Part shown: positions 7,838-16,202 of the stretch, in pieces
How the letters are laid out: the number at the start of each line of letters is the position of its first letter
Position numbering within the stretch: the stretch's first letter is position 1
Origin: a bacterium
Lineage (GTDB): Bacteria > Sumerlaeota > Sumerlaeia > SLMS01
Reading direction: 5' to 3'
DNA: 55,496 bases
Assembly: GCA_016125005.1 (NCBI GenBank)
Contig: WGMQ01000044.1
Coordinates: forward strand, 1-55,496
The notes under the pieces: model-generated
Seen by the model: only the letters and a program-made list of their open reading frames with translations
Told to the model about the DNA's origin: nothing
The model's database searches: none
Translations under genes and position numbers: made by a program

Positions 7838-8484
7838 GTATTGGTTCCTTCCTCCGCCTTTTTCTTGATGGTCGGTGCGGTGGTGGGCACGATGACCTCA
7901 AGATCGCTGCCAGCTTCGAGCGTATGCGCTTGGCAGTGGGCGAACAGGTCCAGACGAGCCAGATAGGCCGTGCAGCCTTGGTTCGGAACAACCAGGTGAG
8001 CAAAGCTGGGGCGCTCTCGCTGTCCCTCAGCATAGCCGTGAAGCAACATCACGAAGACGCGGCTCTCGGCGGCAAGCGGTGCCGAAGTGATGGGCTCCTC
8101 GGTCGGAAAAAGGGTGAGTTGCTCCTCGTTTCCTTGCGCCAAGGTTTCCCGAAAGATGGCTTTCGGGACCAGTTCCTCGGGATCGCGAACCTTCTTCTGG
8201 GTAAGCACGATGTCGGTGTTCCCGATCTCTACATGGTTCCAGCCGCCGTTGGCGTTCGGCTGGAAGTTCATCGCGAGGCCATGCTTTTTCGCCAGCATGG
8301 GCCAGTCGCGTTCTAGCATGAAGTAGCGCTCCATGCCACACCGGGTTGGTACCAGTTGCGATGGGAAGTCTTCGAGGGTTGCTGCGTGGGCTTTGCGGTA
8401 AACCTCAAAGAGCAAGGTCACGGTCTCCTCCAGAAAGGCAGAGGGTAGGGCGTCTAAGATGAGTTTGTCGTAGTTTAAAGTCAT
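7834..8484 (-). CDS. Unrecognised protein, first gene of four-gene operon
   Basis: 216 residues, soluble, mixed alpha/beta. It has a stretch of aromatic and charged residues (TRCGMERYFMLERDWPMLAKK) and a C-terminal Lys/Glu-rich tail. I recognise no family. On the mRNA, AAGGGTGC precedes the ATG. The stop overlaps the start of the XRE-ImmA gene by four bases. As the leading gene it could be the substrate or antitoxin-like partner of the peptidase, but that is only inferred from position. Confidence 0.75.
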   Translation of the reverse strand: MTLNYDKLILDALPSAFLEETVTLLFEVYRKAHAATLEDFPSQLVPTRCGMERYFMLERDWPMLAKKHGLAMNFQPNANGGWNHVEIGNTDIVLTQKKVRDPEELVPKAIFRETLAQGNEEQLTLFPTEEPITSAPLAAESRVFVMLLHGYAEGQRERPSFAHLVVPNQGCTAYLARLDLFAHCQAHTLEAGSDLEVIVPTTAPTIKKKAEEGTNT

Positions 8485-8674
8485 AAAAGCACCCTTCGGC
8501 TTGATGGTGTAAAGTTTTGAGCCTAAGGGCCTACTCTATGTCAAGCTCAACTTCTCGGTTTTATTCGCCGATCCTTCGCTTTTTCGATGGCGATATGCAT
8601 ACTCCATGCTCTAAACAATCCCGGTGCGAGCTTCTGGGGCTCCGCGCCGACTTCAGGGATATGGAGAACATCTG

Positions 8675-9730
8675 ATGCCCGAGGGTCCGTTACCCATCAG
8701 CGTTGAGTGGTTTCCAGAGCTGTCCGACGCCGACGGCGACGTTCCTGTTAGCGTTGATGTCTTCTACACCGGCGATAGGTCAGGTCTAGAACATACCGCA
8801 TTGAGAACAGCCGCCCACAACGTGCTCAGGGACCTTCGCCGGGCCGACCGGATGGCCTTGGTGGACCACCTGCGGAGCCATGGCTTCGCCAGCCTTAACT
8901 TCATGGCTATGGACCTGCCTATAGGTGAGCTTGCAGTTCTAGGTGTGTTCGAGATCACGAGGCAGGACAAGCGACAGAAAGGATTTCAGGCGCGGGCTAT
9001 CGGCATCAACCGGTCGCTGATCACCATGCACGACAAGGGAGTACTGGTTTGCAACTTGGTCGCCGTCGGGCTCATCGCACTTCTCCTTCAGATGCATGGT
9101 TCATCGACCGAGGCGGTAACAAGCGAGAACCTCCGCCAGATCGCGAACGAGGGTAAGCGATTCGACCTAGGGACGGACCCCGCCTTTGTGAGCCGCTACG
9201 CGAAGACTGCCCCCGTGCAGAAACCCCAGTCGGTAAGGCAGGTTGGCAGAAAGTTCGGTGACCTGTTCCTGACGGACGGTCGCCAGCAACTACCAGGCGT
9301 AGAGCTGATCATGGAATTGCCAGAGGACCAGATGCAGCACCTACCGACCTTGGAGGAAGGGATCAGTCTCTTCGTGGACAACATGAACGTGGATGCAGGC
9401 CATCAGGTGATCTCCTTCCTTCGCCATCGCGAACTTCACCGCATCCACGTCGTGCTCTCGCACATGAAAGAATTCAACACCGACATCGCCTTCGGAATCA
9501 CGGAGCTGAGAGACAAAGTCTCGGGCGAAGGACACATGCAAGCCATGGTGGGCGATCAAGCTATGCGCGGCCCTGACCCGGTTCTGCACACACGTCTCTC
9601 CGTGGCCGCTTGTTTCGCTCAGATCCTTGTACGCGCGGAGGGCAGCGACCCAAGATCGCTGACCTTACACGAACTCGGACCTTGGATCGAGCGCCTCGGC
9701 TGTCCGGTTCCCTGGAAGAAGGACAGCTAG
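8675..9730 (+). CDS. Hypothetical protein upstream of restriction enzyme
   Basis: 351 residues from the ATG at 8675, chosen because GGAG lies 8 bases upstream; the frame extends 17 codons further without a ribosome-binding site. It has one hydrophobic stretch (LVCNLVAVGLIALLLQM, about residues 123-139) that may be a buried helix rather than a membrane span. I recognise no domain. It ends about 100 bp before the likely start of the restriction-modification enzyme and is co-oriented with it, so it is probably in the same transcript. It could be an accessory protein of that enzyme or the first gene of a separate defence unit. It diverges from the four-gene operon starting at 8484. Confidence 0.72.
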   Translation: MPEGPLPISVEWFPELSDADGDVPVSVDVFYTGDRSGLEHTALRTAAHNVLRDLRRADRMALVDHLRSHGFASLNFMAMDLPIGELAVLGVFEITRQDKRQKGFQARAIGINRSLITMHDKGVLVCNLVAVGLIALLLQMHGSSTEAVTSENLRQIANEGKRFDLGTDPAFVSRYAKTAPVQKPQSVRQVGRKFGDLFLTDGRQQLPGVELIMELPEDQMQHLPTLEEGISLFVDNMNVDAGHQVISFLRHRELHRIHVVLSHMKEFNTDIAFGITELRDKVSGEGHMQAMVGDQAMRGPDPVLHTRLSVAACFAQILVRAEGSDPRSLTLHELGPWIERLGCPVPWKKDS

Positions 9731-9832
9731 GCAACTGCCGGTTTCCGGTTCTTGGACCCCAAAGTTCTTGCCGCCGTTGGCCATGGACCGTTTGCTAGGC
9801 AACATGACGTTCCGAGGAGCCCGCGCCGCGCT

Positions 9833-12800
9833 GTGTCACACCCCGTCGAGACATACCTGCACGACATCGTTGAGGTACGCCGTTCCGGAGCCGGGACGAA
9901 GGAAACCTCCTACTACGGCGCGCTCAGTTCGCTGCTAAACGCCGTCGGGAAGGACCTCAAGCCCAAGGTCCGCTGCATCGTTCAACTCGCCAGCCAGGGT
10001 TCTGGCCACCCGGATCTCGGGCTCTTCACCGCCGATCAGTTTCAACGTGGCGGCAACGCCGATCCACAGCCTGGTCAGAAGCCATCGCGCGGGGTGATCG
10101 AAGCAAAGGCGAGCTCCGCCGATGTTCGCAAGACGGCCCGCACGGAACAGGTGAAGAAGTACCTCGCCGCCTACGGTGTCGTCCTCGTCACGAACTTCCG
10201 CGACTTCCTTGTCGTCGGGCGCGATCCTGCCACGGGATCGGCAGCGGAGTTGGAAGAGTTCTCCTTTGCCGTCGACGAGAACATCTTCTGGCGCGATGCG
10301 TCGAACCCACGCAGGATGGCCGATGCCATCGGTGATCGCGCAGTGGACTTCCTTCGTCGTGCGCTGTTGCAGGTCGCGCCTCTCACCCAGCCGTCAGATG
10401 TTGCCTGGTTCCTCGCCAGCTACGCCCGCGAAGCCCTTGCGCGTGTCGAGGAAGCCGACCTGCCCGCCCTCGATGCTGTTCGCGTCGCGCTCGAAGGTTC
10501 GCTGGGCATCAAGTTCGCCGACGAGAAGGGCGAACGCTTCTTTCGCAGCACCCTCGTGCAGACGATCTTCTACGGCATCTTCTCGTCGTGGATCCTGTGG
10601 GCGAAAGATCATCCTCCATCGTCGGGCGTTCGATTCGACTGGCACGGTGCCGCCTGGTACTTGCGCGTGCCGATGATCTCCCAGCTCTTTGAGCAGGTCG
10701 CCACGCGGTCGCGCCTCGAACCACTCGGTCTCGTTGAGGTGCTAGACTGGACGGCCACGGCGCTCAACCGCGTCGACCGCGCGGCGTTCTTCGGCAAGTT
10801 TCAGGAAGAACACGCCGTACAGTACTTCTACGAGCCGTTCCTTCAGGCCTTCGACCCGCAACTTCGCAAGGAACTCGGCGTATGGTACACGCCACCCGAA
10901 GTGGTGAAGTACATGGTGGGGCGCGTCGACCAGGCTCTTCGACGAGATCTCCGCGTCGAGGACGGCCTGGCCGATCCTCGCGTTCACGTTCTCGACCCAT
11001 GTGCGGGCACCGGCGCGTACCTTGTCGAGGTTCTGGAGAAGATCGCCGAGACCTTGCGCGAGAACACCGGCGGCAGCGCCCTCGACATGGTGGAGGTCCG
11101 CGAGGCGGCGAAGAAGCGCCTTCACGGCTTCGAGCTGCTCCCCGCTCCGTTCGTCGTCTCCCACCTTCAGCTCGGCCTCGTCCTTCAACGCCTTGGCGTG
11201 CCTCTCGGCGAAGGCGACCGTGTCGGAGTCTACTTGACGAACGCGCTCACCGGCTGGCAGCCGCCGACGGAGGAAGGCAAGAAGCGCCTCGCTCAGCTCG
11301 AACTACCGCTGCCGGGCCTGAAGGAAGAACGCGAAGCGGCGGATTCCATCAAGCGTGATGCCCCAATCCTCGTCATCCTGGGCAACCCACCATACAACGG
11401 TTTCGCCGGACTGGCGGTCGAGGAGGAACGCGATCTATCCGACGCCTACCGCACGACGAAGAAGGCCCCCAAGCCCCAGGGCCAGGGGCTGAACGACCTC
11501 TACGTGCGCTTCTTCCGCATGGCCGAGCGCAAGATCGTCGAGGACAGTGGACGCGGAGTCGTGTGCTTCATCTCCAACTACTCCTGGCTCGACGGCCTGT
11601 CGTTCACAGGGATGCGTGAACGATACGTCGATGTGTTCGACCGGGTGACGGTGGACAACTTGCATGGCGATCGTATCATCTCAGAGGTCGCGCCTGATGG
11701 TCGAGCGAGCGAAACTGTCTTTGCCATGCGGGGCCAGTCCTCGGGTATCAAGGTGGGCACAGCCATCGTGACGCTCGTTCGTCAGGAAGAGCACCAAGAA
11801 GTGCCAACGATCGAGTATCGCGACTACCATGACTCATGGGCGGCGGAGAGAAGGCAGGCGTTGCTGGATGCCCTTGTTGACGGGGCTGCCTACGAGAGCG
11901 TCGAGCCCATCCTTGAGCTTGGTCTCCCGTTCAAGCCGAGGGTGATGGCGGAGAACTACATCAACTGGCCGGAGATCCCCGACCTGTTTCCCTTCACCAC
12001 GCCCGGCATCATCACGGCGCGGGACGAACTCCTTGTTGCCATCGACAGGGAGGACCTCGAACGCAGACTTGCGGCGTACTTCGACGACGACGTCGACGAT
12101 GCTACGATGGCTCGTCTCGTTCCCGCCGCGATGAAGGAAACTGGACGCTTTCCGGCGAAGACAGCGAGACGAACCCTACTTCGTCGCGGTATCCTACCCG
12201 ACAGGGTGGTGCGATACGTCTACCGCCCTTTCGATGTTCGCTGGTTCTACTGGGAGCCGGAGACCAAGCTTGTCGAAGAGAAGAGAGCCGAGGCCTACCC
12301 GCACTTCGTCGACGACAACATCTGGCTCGTGAGCGGCCAGCGCCAGCGCAAGGGCTTCCACCCACCGATGGTCGTGCGGACACCGTGCTCGTTCCACCTG
12401 ATCGAGAACAGCTCGAACCTCTTCCCGCTGAAGGTGATGCCCGAGAAGAAGGAGCAGGAAGACCTCTTCGCCGAAGGGGTGAACATGGAGGCGAAGCCGA
12501 ACATCTCGTCGACCGCTACTTCGTACCTGAAGGCGATCAAGGCGAAGGAAGATGATCTCTTCTACCACGTCCTCGCGATCCAGCACGCACCGGTGTTCTA
12601 CCACGAGAACGACCAAGCCTTGCGCCAAGACTGGCCACGCGTCCCGCTCCCGGCTACGAAGAAGGTGTTGGAGTCCTCGTCGAAGCTCGGGCACGAGGTT
12701 GCGGCGCTGCTTGACACCGAGGCCGAGGTGAAGGGTGTGACGTCCGGGAAGATCCGACCCGAGCTACGCCCGTTCGGCGTGTTCACGCTGCCGGAAGGAC

Positions 12801-13222
12801 ACACGCTCGATGAAGACCGCGACTTCGCCATCACGGCACGTTGGGGCTACACCGGTCGCGGCGGCATCACCATGCCCGCACGAGGCGATCTGCGCGAGCG
12901 GGATAACGGCGTGCCCGAAGATCTTCAACCTCTCCTCGGAACCAAGTGCTACGACGTGATGCTGAACGACAAGGCCTGCTGGTCGAACGTCCCCGAACGC
13001 GTCTGGGAGTACACCCTCGGCGGCTACCAGGTCGTGAAGAAGTGGCTGAGCTACCGCGAACAGGAACTGCTCGGTCGTCCTCTCCGCATCGACGAGGTAC
13101 GATACGTCGAACAGATGATCCGTCGCATCACGGCACTTCTGCTCCTCGCTTCCGCGCTCGACGAGAACTACGCGACGGTGAAGGCGAAGACGTACGAGTG
13201 GGAGAAGGCGTCGAAGGGTTGA
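9833..13222 (+). CDS. Single-chain restriction-modification enzyme (type IIG / type ISP-like)
   Basis: About 1129 residues from the GTG at 9833 (GAGGAG upstream; family similarity begins HPVETYLHDI); a TTG at 9752 is an alternative start. The N-terminal third has a PD-(D/E)XK nuclease core (HPDLGLF then GVIEAKAS, about residues 60-92). The middle is an N6-adenine methyltransferase with motif I DPCAGTGAYL near residue 387 and catalytic NPPY near 518. The C-terminal region has the specificity-domain signature of type ISP enzymes (WEYTLGGYQVVKKWLSYRE). It would both methylate and cut foreign DNA in the cytoplasm. The helicase domain of classical type ISP enzymes is absent: the nuclease is followed directly by a linker and the methylase. 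Confidence 0.92.
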   Translation: MSHPVETYLHDIVEVRRSGAGTKETSYYGALSSLLNAVGKDLKPKVRCIVQLASQGSGHPDLGLFTADQFQRGGNADPQPGQKPSRGVIEAKASSADVRKTARTEQVKKYLAAYGVVLVTNFRDFLVVGRDPATGSAAELEEFSFAVDENIFWRDASNPRRMADAIGDRAVDFLRRALLQVAPLTQPSDVAWFLASYAREALARVEEADLPALDAVRVALEGSLGIKFADEKGERFFRSTLVQTIFYGIFSSWILWAKDHPPSSGVRFDWHGAAWYLRVPMISQLFEQVATRSRLEPLGLVEVLDWTATALNRVDRAAFFGKFQEEHAVQYFYEPFLQAFDPQLRKELGVWYTPPEVVKYMVGRVDQALRRDLRVEDGLADPRVHVLDPCAGTGAYLVEVLEKIAETLRENTGGSALDMVEVREAAKKRLHGFELLPAPFVVSHLQLGLVLQRLGVPLGEGDRVGVYLTNALTGWQPPTEEGKKRLAQLELPLPGLKEEREAADSIKRDAPILVILGNPPYNGFAGLAVEEERDLSDAYRTTKKAPKPQGQGLNDLYVRFFRMAERKIVEDSGRGVVCFISNYSWLDGLSFTGMRERYVDVFDRVTVDNLHGDRIISEVAPDGRASETVFAMRGQSSGIKVGTAIVTLVRQEEHQEVPTIEYRDYHDSWAAERRQALLDALVDGAAYESVEPILELGLPFKPRVMAENYINWPEIPDLFPFTTPGIITARDELLVAIDREDLERRLAAYFDDDVDDATMARLVPAAMKETGRFPAKTARRTLLRRGILPDRVVRYVYRPFDVRWFYWEPETKLVEEKRAEAYPHFVDDNIWLVSGQRQRKGFHPPMVVRTPCSFHLIENSSNLFPLKVMPEKKEQEDLFAEGVNMEAKPNISSTATSYLKAIKAKEDDLFYHVLAIQHAPVFYHENDQALRQDWPRVPLPATKKVLESSSKLGHEVAALLDTEAEVKGVTSGKIRPELRPFGVFTLPEGHTLDEDRDFAITARWGYTGRGGITMPARGDLRERDNGVPEDLQPLLGTKCYDVMLNDKACWSNVPERVWEYTLGGYQVVKKWLSYREQELLGRPLRIDEVRYVEQMIRRITALLLLASALDENYATVKAKTYEWEKASKG

Positions 13223-13293
13223 AGTTTGACATCTGAAGAGCGGCTTCACCAGTTATTCCCAAAGTGTTACAAGACAACGTCGCCGCTGGCCCT

Positions 13294-13503
13294 TTAGTCG
13301 CCTATGAGACGGCGACAGGATGGTGAAGGTCCGCTCGCAGTCGGTTGAGTACGACATCGTGGGCCACTTCGAGGTTGCTCCTGACGGTTCCGAAAGAGTT
13401 CCGGACACGTGTTTCCGGCCTTCTCTGCGACCATGAGCATGCTCTTCCCTCCGCTCTTCCCAGTAGAGCGTGGAGGCGACCCGTAATCGATCACGATGAT
13501 CAT
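13294..13503 (-). CDS. Small ORF coupled to rep-like gene
   Basis: 69 residues (MIIVIDYGSPPRSTGKSGGK...), whose ATG overlaps the stop codon of the HUH-type gene as ATGA. The first 30 residues look protein-like (a hydrophobic strand, then a Gly/Ser/Lys-rich loop); the remainder is Pro/Arg/Ser-rich and unconvincing. It may be the start of a gene broken by frameshift, or chance. Confidence 0.3.
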   Translation of the reverse strand: MIIVIDYGSPPRSTGKSGGKSMLMVAEKAGNTCPELFRNRQEQPRSGPRCRTQPTASGPSPSCRRLIGD

Positions 13504-14606
13504 GGCCCGTAACGGTAACGCTCCAGTTGGTCATCGGTCACACGCACACCCACGCGCTTGAGCAACATGAGGAGCAGGCGCGGGTCGACGTCGGCGAGCC
13601 TGAAGCTACAGGCGAACTGATGCTCGCGCTTGCCGTAGTACGTGCAGATGGCGCTCCAGATCTTCCTCATCTGCCCCGGCGTCACCGTCCACGTGTCGGT
13701 GGGGACCTCGGGTGGTGTACCGTGCTCGTGCCAGGGTCGTTTGTAGTGCCCCTTGGCCTCGTCGTGCGTTTCATGCTCCGTGAAGTAGCGGATCGCGTTC
13801 TCGACGGCATCAAGATCGGTCTTCAGCTTCCACCCCTCCTTCTGGATTCCGTGCCCGTTGATCGCGCGCCATTCCCTGTCGAACTCGATACGAAGCACGT
13901 TCGATAGGATGGCGCACGCCTCCAAGTTCTTGTCTAAGGAGAGGACTGCGAAAGCGTGGAAGTGCGGCTTCGTGTTGCCGCTACGCGGGCTGAACCCGAT
14001 GCGTGAGATGAAGTAGATGCCGAACTTCTCCGCCAGATCGTCTAGCAGTTCTTTGAACTCGTCTCGCTGCTCCTGGATCCGGGAAACGGAGCGACTCATG
14101 TCAGGCGACGCCGTGATGTGGATGAGGCGACCAACTAGGAATCCATGATGCGGAAGACGCATCTCGACACGATCACAGAGGTTCTTGTGGGACGCTTGGG
14201 AGAAGCCTCCGCAGGGTCCTCTTCGTCTGGGCTTTGAAGCATGGTCCTCGTCATCACCGCCGACGAGATGTTCTCCATCGGCGGCAGGACCAAACTTTGG
14301 TCCCACATAGGTATTCGCAACTTCGACGTGGTTGCCCGTAAGGGAGATGGAACAAGCCACAAACAGGTCTTGCTTAAGTTCGATGGCTTCGCAAAGCGAG
14401 GACTTCTGCCAGTAGTCCTCGATGTAGCCGTCGTAGCGCGGGATGTCGTCGTCGGCGATTTCGAGCAGCAGCGCCGCTGACTTGTAAGCAGCTTCATAGC
14501 CCTCTGGCGCGGGATCGTGATTCGTATCCGCGTCTGGATCGGAGTTCGACGCGAAGGTGTCGTCGTCGTGTTGATCTTCTACATCGATGTCGAGCACCGT
14601 GCTCAT
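13500..14606 (-). CDS. HUH-type Rep/mobilisation protein
   Basis: 368 residues. After an acidic, low-complexity N-terminus (many Asp, to about residue 35) there is a motif-1-like strand (LIHITASPD), then the HUH metal-binding motif as PHFHAF (His215 and His217). A helix with Tyr (AIRYFTEHETHD, near residue 275) would carry the nucleophile. This is the order seen in rolling-circle replication initiators and small relaxases, which nick one DNA strand and join to it through Tyr. It is transcribed divergently from the ParB-like gene. In this island it is the best candidate for replicating or mobilising the excised circle. The N-terminal extension is unusual. Confidence 0.72.
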   Translation of the reverse strand: MSTVLDIDVEDQHDDDTFASNSDPDADTNHDPAPEGYEAAYKSAALLLEIADDDIPRYDGYIEDYWQKSSLCEAIELKQDLFVACSISLTGNHVEVANTYVGPKFGPAADGEHLVGGDDEDHASKPRRRGPCGGFSQASHKNLCDRVEMRLPHHGFLVGRLIHITASPDMSRSVSRIQEQRDEFKELLDDLAEKFGIYFISRIGFSPRSGNTKPHFHAFAVLSLDKNLEACAILSNVLRIEFDREWRAINGHGIQKEGWKLKTDLDAVENAIRYFTEHETHDEAKGHYKRPWHEHGTPPEVPTDTWTVTPGQMRKIWSAICTYYGKREHQFACSFRLADVDPRLLLMLLKRVGVRVTDDQLERYRYGP

Positions 14607-14738
14607 GGTCTGCCTCCGTCGAACGTCTGTTCATAGGTAGGCTACCACGGAGCGATTCTGCTCGATCGTTCATAAACGCGGGGCGAGACCGAGGAAGACG
14701 GGTAGGGGGGATGTCCTTCTGCGGGTCATGACCGTTCG

Positions 14739-14771
14739 TTCAAGATGTCGGAAAAGGTGTGCTATCTTGAA
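14739..14771. promoter_or_regulatory. Dyad in divergent rep-like/parB promoter region
   Basis: TTCAAGAT (14739-14746) and ATCTTGAA (14764-14771) are perfect 8-bp inverted arms with 17 bp between them, ending 41 bp before the ParB start. Two direct GTTCATA copies lie to the left (about 14628 and 14669). This could be an autoregulatory or partition site for the ParB-like protein or an origin element. Confidence 0.45.
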
Positions 14772-14812
14772 GGTGAGCTTCGGCTCGATACACTACTTCA
14801 GGAGACCTGAAC

Positions 14813-16057
14813 ATGAAGAACGAAGACCAGAAGAATGCAAAACGGGAACCTCTCTACGACATCATGACGCCCGAAGACCTCGTAGGAGAGCAACTCGGCG
14901 GCTGGATGCGACAGGCAGACTATGACGCGGACACAGAGGCGGGGACCTTCCGCATCGGCGAGTGGATCTTTGACGCGAGGACGTGGGCTGAAGGAGCCGA
15001 GCCGCACTGGCTCACGCCCCCGATGCGCGACGAAGACCGCGAAGCGCTGGTCGCCAGCATCGGCGAGCAAGGCGTCCTCGACTGCATCACGATCAGCCAC
15101 ACCGGCGAAATCGTCGACGGGTACCACCGGCTCACGGCTTGGCTGACGCTGGTGCTCGCGGGGCATCCTCTTCAGCCGCCGCCCTTTCGGCTGGTGCGTT
15201 TCGAGAGCGTGGGGAACGAGAAGCGATTCGTACTTGCCCAGAACGTCGCCCGACGCCACCTCAGCACGCAGGAGAAGGAGGACGTTCTGCGCCAGCTCCT
15301 CCGCGACGGACACCCAGGCACAGACCCGTGGCTCAGCAAGATCGTCGGCCTCCACGCCGAGACGGTGAAGGAGATCAGGGCCACCTTGGAGAACCTTCCT
15401 TCTGCCGATGGTGGCATCGAGTTTCAGGAGAAGAGGGTGAGCGAGAACGGCAAGAAGTACGCTCAGAAGCGAGCCGATCCTGCCACGCAGAAGCGTCGCC
15501 AAGAGACGAAGGTCATCGACAAGAAGAAGCCGCCGACCAAGGCCCCTAGCCATGAGCTGAAAGAGCCCAAGAAGCCCGCGCCCGAAGGGGTGAACAGCCC
15601 GAAGATCAAGGACGAGGAAGCTGCGTTCACTGGCGAAGGTGTCGTCGGCGACAGCTATCAGGCCGAGCAGTCGGTGGTGAAGGAACCTTGCCCTTACGAC
15701 CTCCCCGAAGAGGTTGAAGTCGACAATGGCCTGATGGCTCTCATCGAAGACTGGTGGCGGGAGTTTCAGTTCCTCCCCGTCGTCAGCAAGGAACTCGCGG
15801 AACTTGAGCGTCGCCGTACCGGGCAGCAAGAGGACAGCGGCGATGCGACGCGTATGACGCTACGCCTGAGGAGCAAGGTCGGACACGTGATCGGCGGCCA
15901 TCTGATCCTATATCGCAGGATGTCCAACGCCGCAAACCTCGCGCTCTTCATGCTCACTCCGGCGCTGTCCATGAGCTGCCAGGACCTCGACTGGCGGATG
16001 CTGACCGACAAGGCGGGCAAGATCGGAGACCAGAAGGAGAAGAACAAGGCCGCCTAA
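14813..16057 (+). CDS. ParB/Spo0J-like protein
   Basis: 414 residues. The N-terminal half has a ParB-like nuclease/CTP-binding fold: SIGEQGVLDCITISHTGEI then VDGYHRLTAW, matching the ParB box-II pattern, then a helical region (FVLAQNVARRHLSTQEKEDVLRQLL). A highly charged Lys-rich linker (RADPATQKRRQETKVIDKKK) joins it to a C-terminal domain of unknown type. AGGAG precedes the ATG. No ParA partner is present, so it is more likely a regulator or replication helper of the island, acting with the divergent HUH-type protein, than a full partition system. Confidence 0.85.
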   Translation: MKNEDQKNAKREPLYDIMTPEDLVGEQLGGWMRQADYDADTEAGTFRIGEWIFDARTWAEGAEPHWLTPPMRDEDREALVASIGEQGVLDCITISHTGEIVDGYHRLTAWLTLVLAGHPLQPPPFRLVRFESVGNEKRFVLAQNVARRHLSTQEKEDVLRQLLRDGHPGTDPWLSKIVGLHAETVKEIRATLENLPSADGGIEFQEKRVSENGKKYAQKRADPATQKRRQETKVIDKKKPPTKAPSHELKEPKKPAPEGVNSPKIKDEEAAFTGEGVVGDSYQAEQSVVKEPCPYDLPEEVEVDNGLMALIEDWWREFQFLPVVSKELAELERRRTGQQEDSGDATRMTLRLRSKVGHVIGGHLILYRRMSNAANLALFMLTPALSMSCQDLDWRMLTDKAGKIGDQKEKNKAA

Positions 16058-16084
16058 GCCCTTGCTCCCCCTGGCATCCACCTC

Positions 16085-16116
16085 GCCCCGCCGTTTCCAC
16101 CGGCGGGGCTTCTTCG
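16085..16116 (+). terminator. Rho-independent terminator after ParB-like gene
   Basis: GCCCCGCCG (16085-16093) pairs with CGGCGGGGC (16101-16109) around a 7-base loop, followed by TTCTTCGT. It is placed 28 bp after the stop. Confidence 0.75.
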
Positions 16117-16202
16117 TCCTATCCCACCCGCAGCGGCGTACCGTGTTCGTCGGCCTCGTTGGACTCATCTATGCTCTTCGCGCCTCTTCGAAGCGTTACT
16201 CT

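Noticed and set aside
13297..13316. GTCGCC/GGCGAC stem-loop as terminator of the restriction gene
   Set aside because: The stem is only 6 bp and no T tract follows.
14798..15829. Reverse frame over the ParB-like gene
   Set aside because: The ParB-like frame has a ribosome-binding site and conserved motifs; the reverse frame does not.
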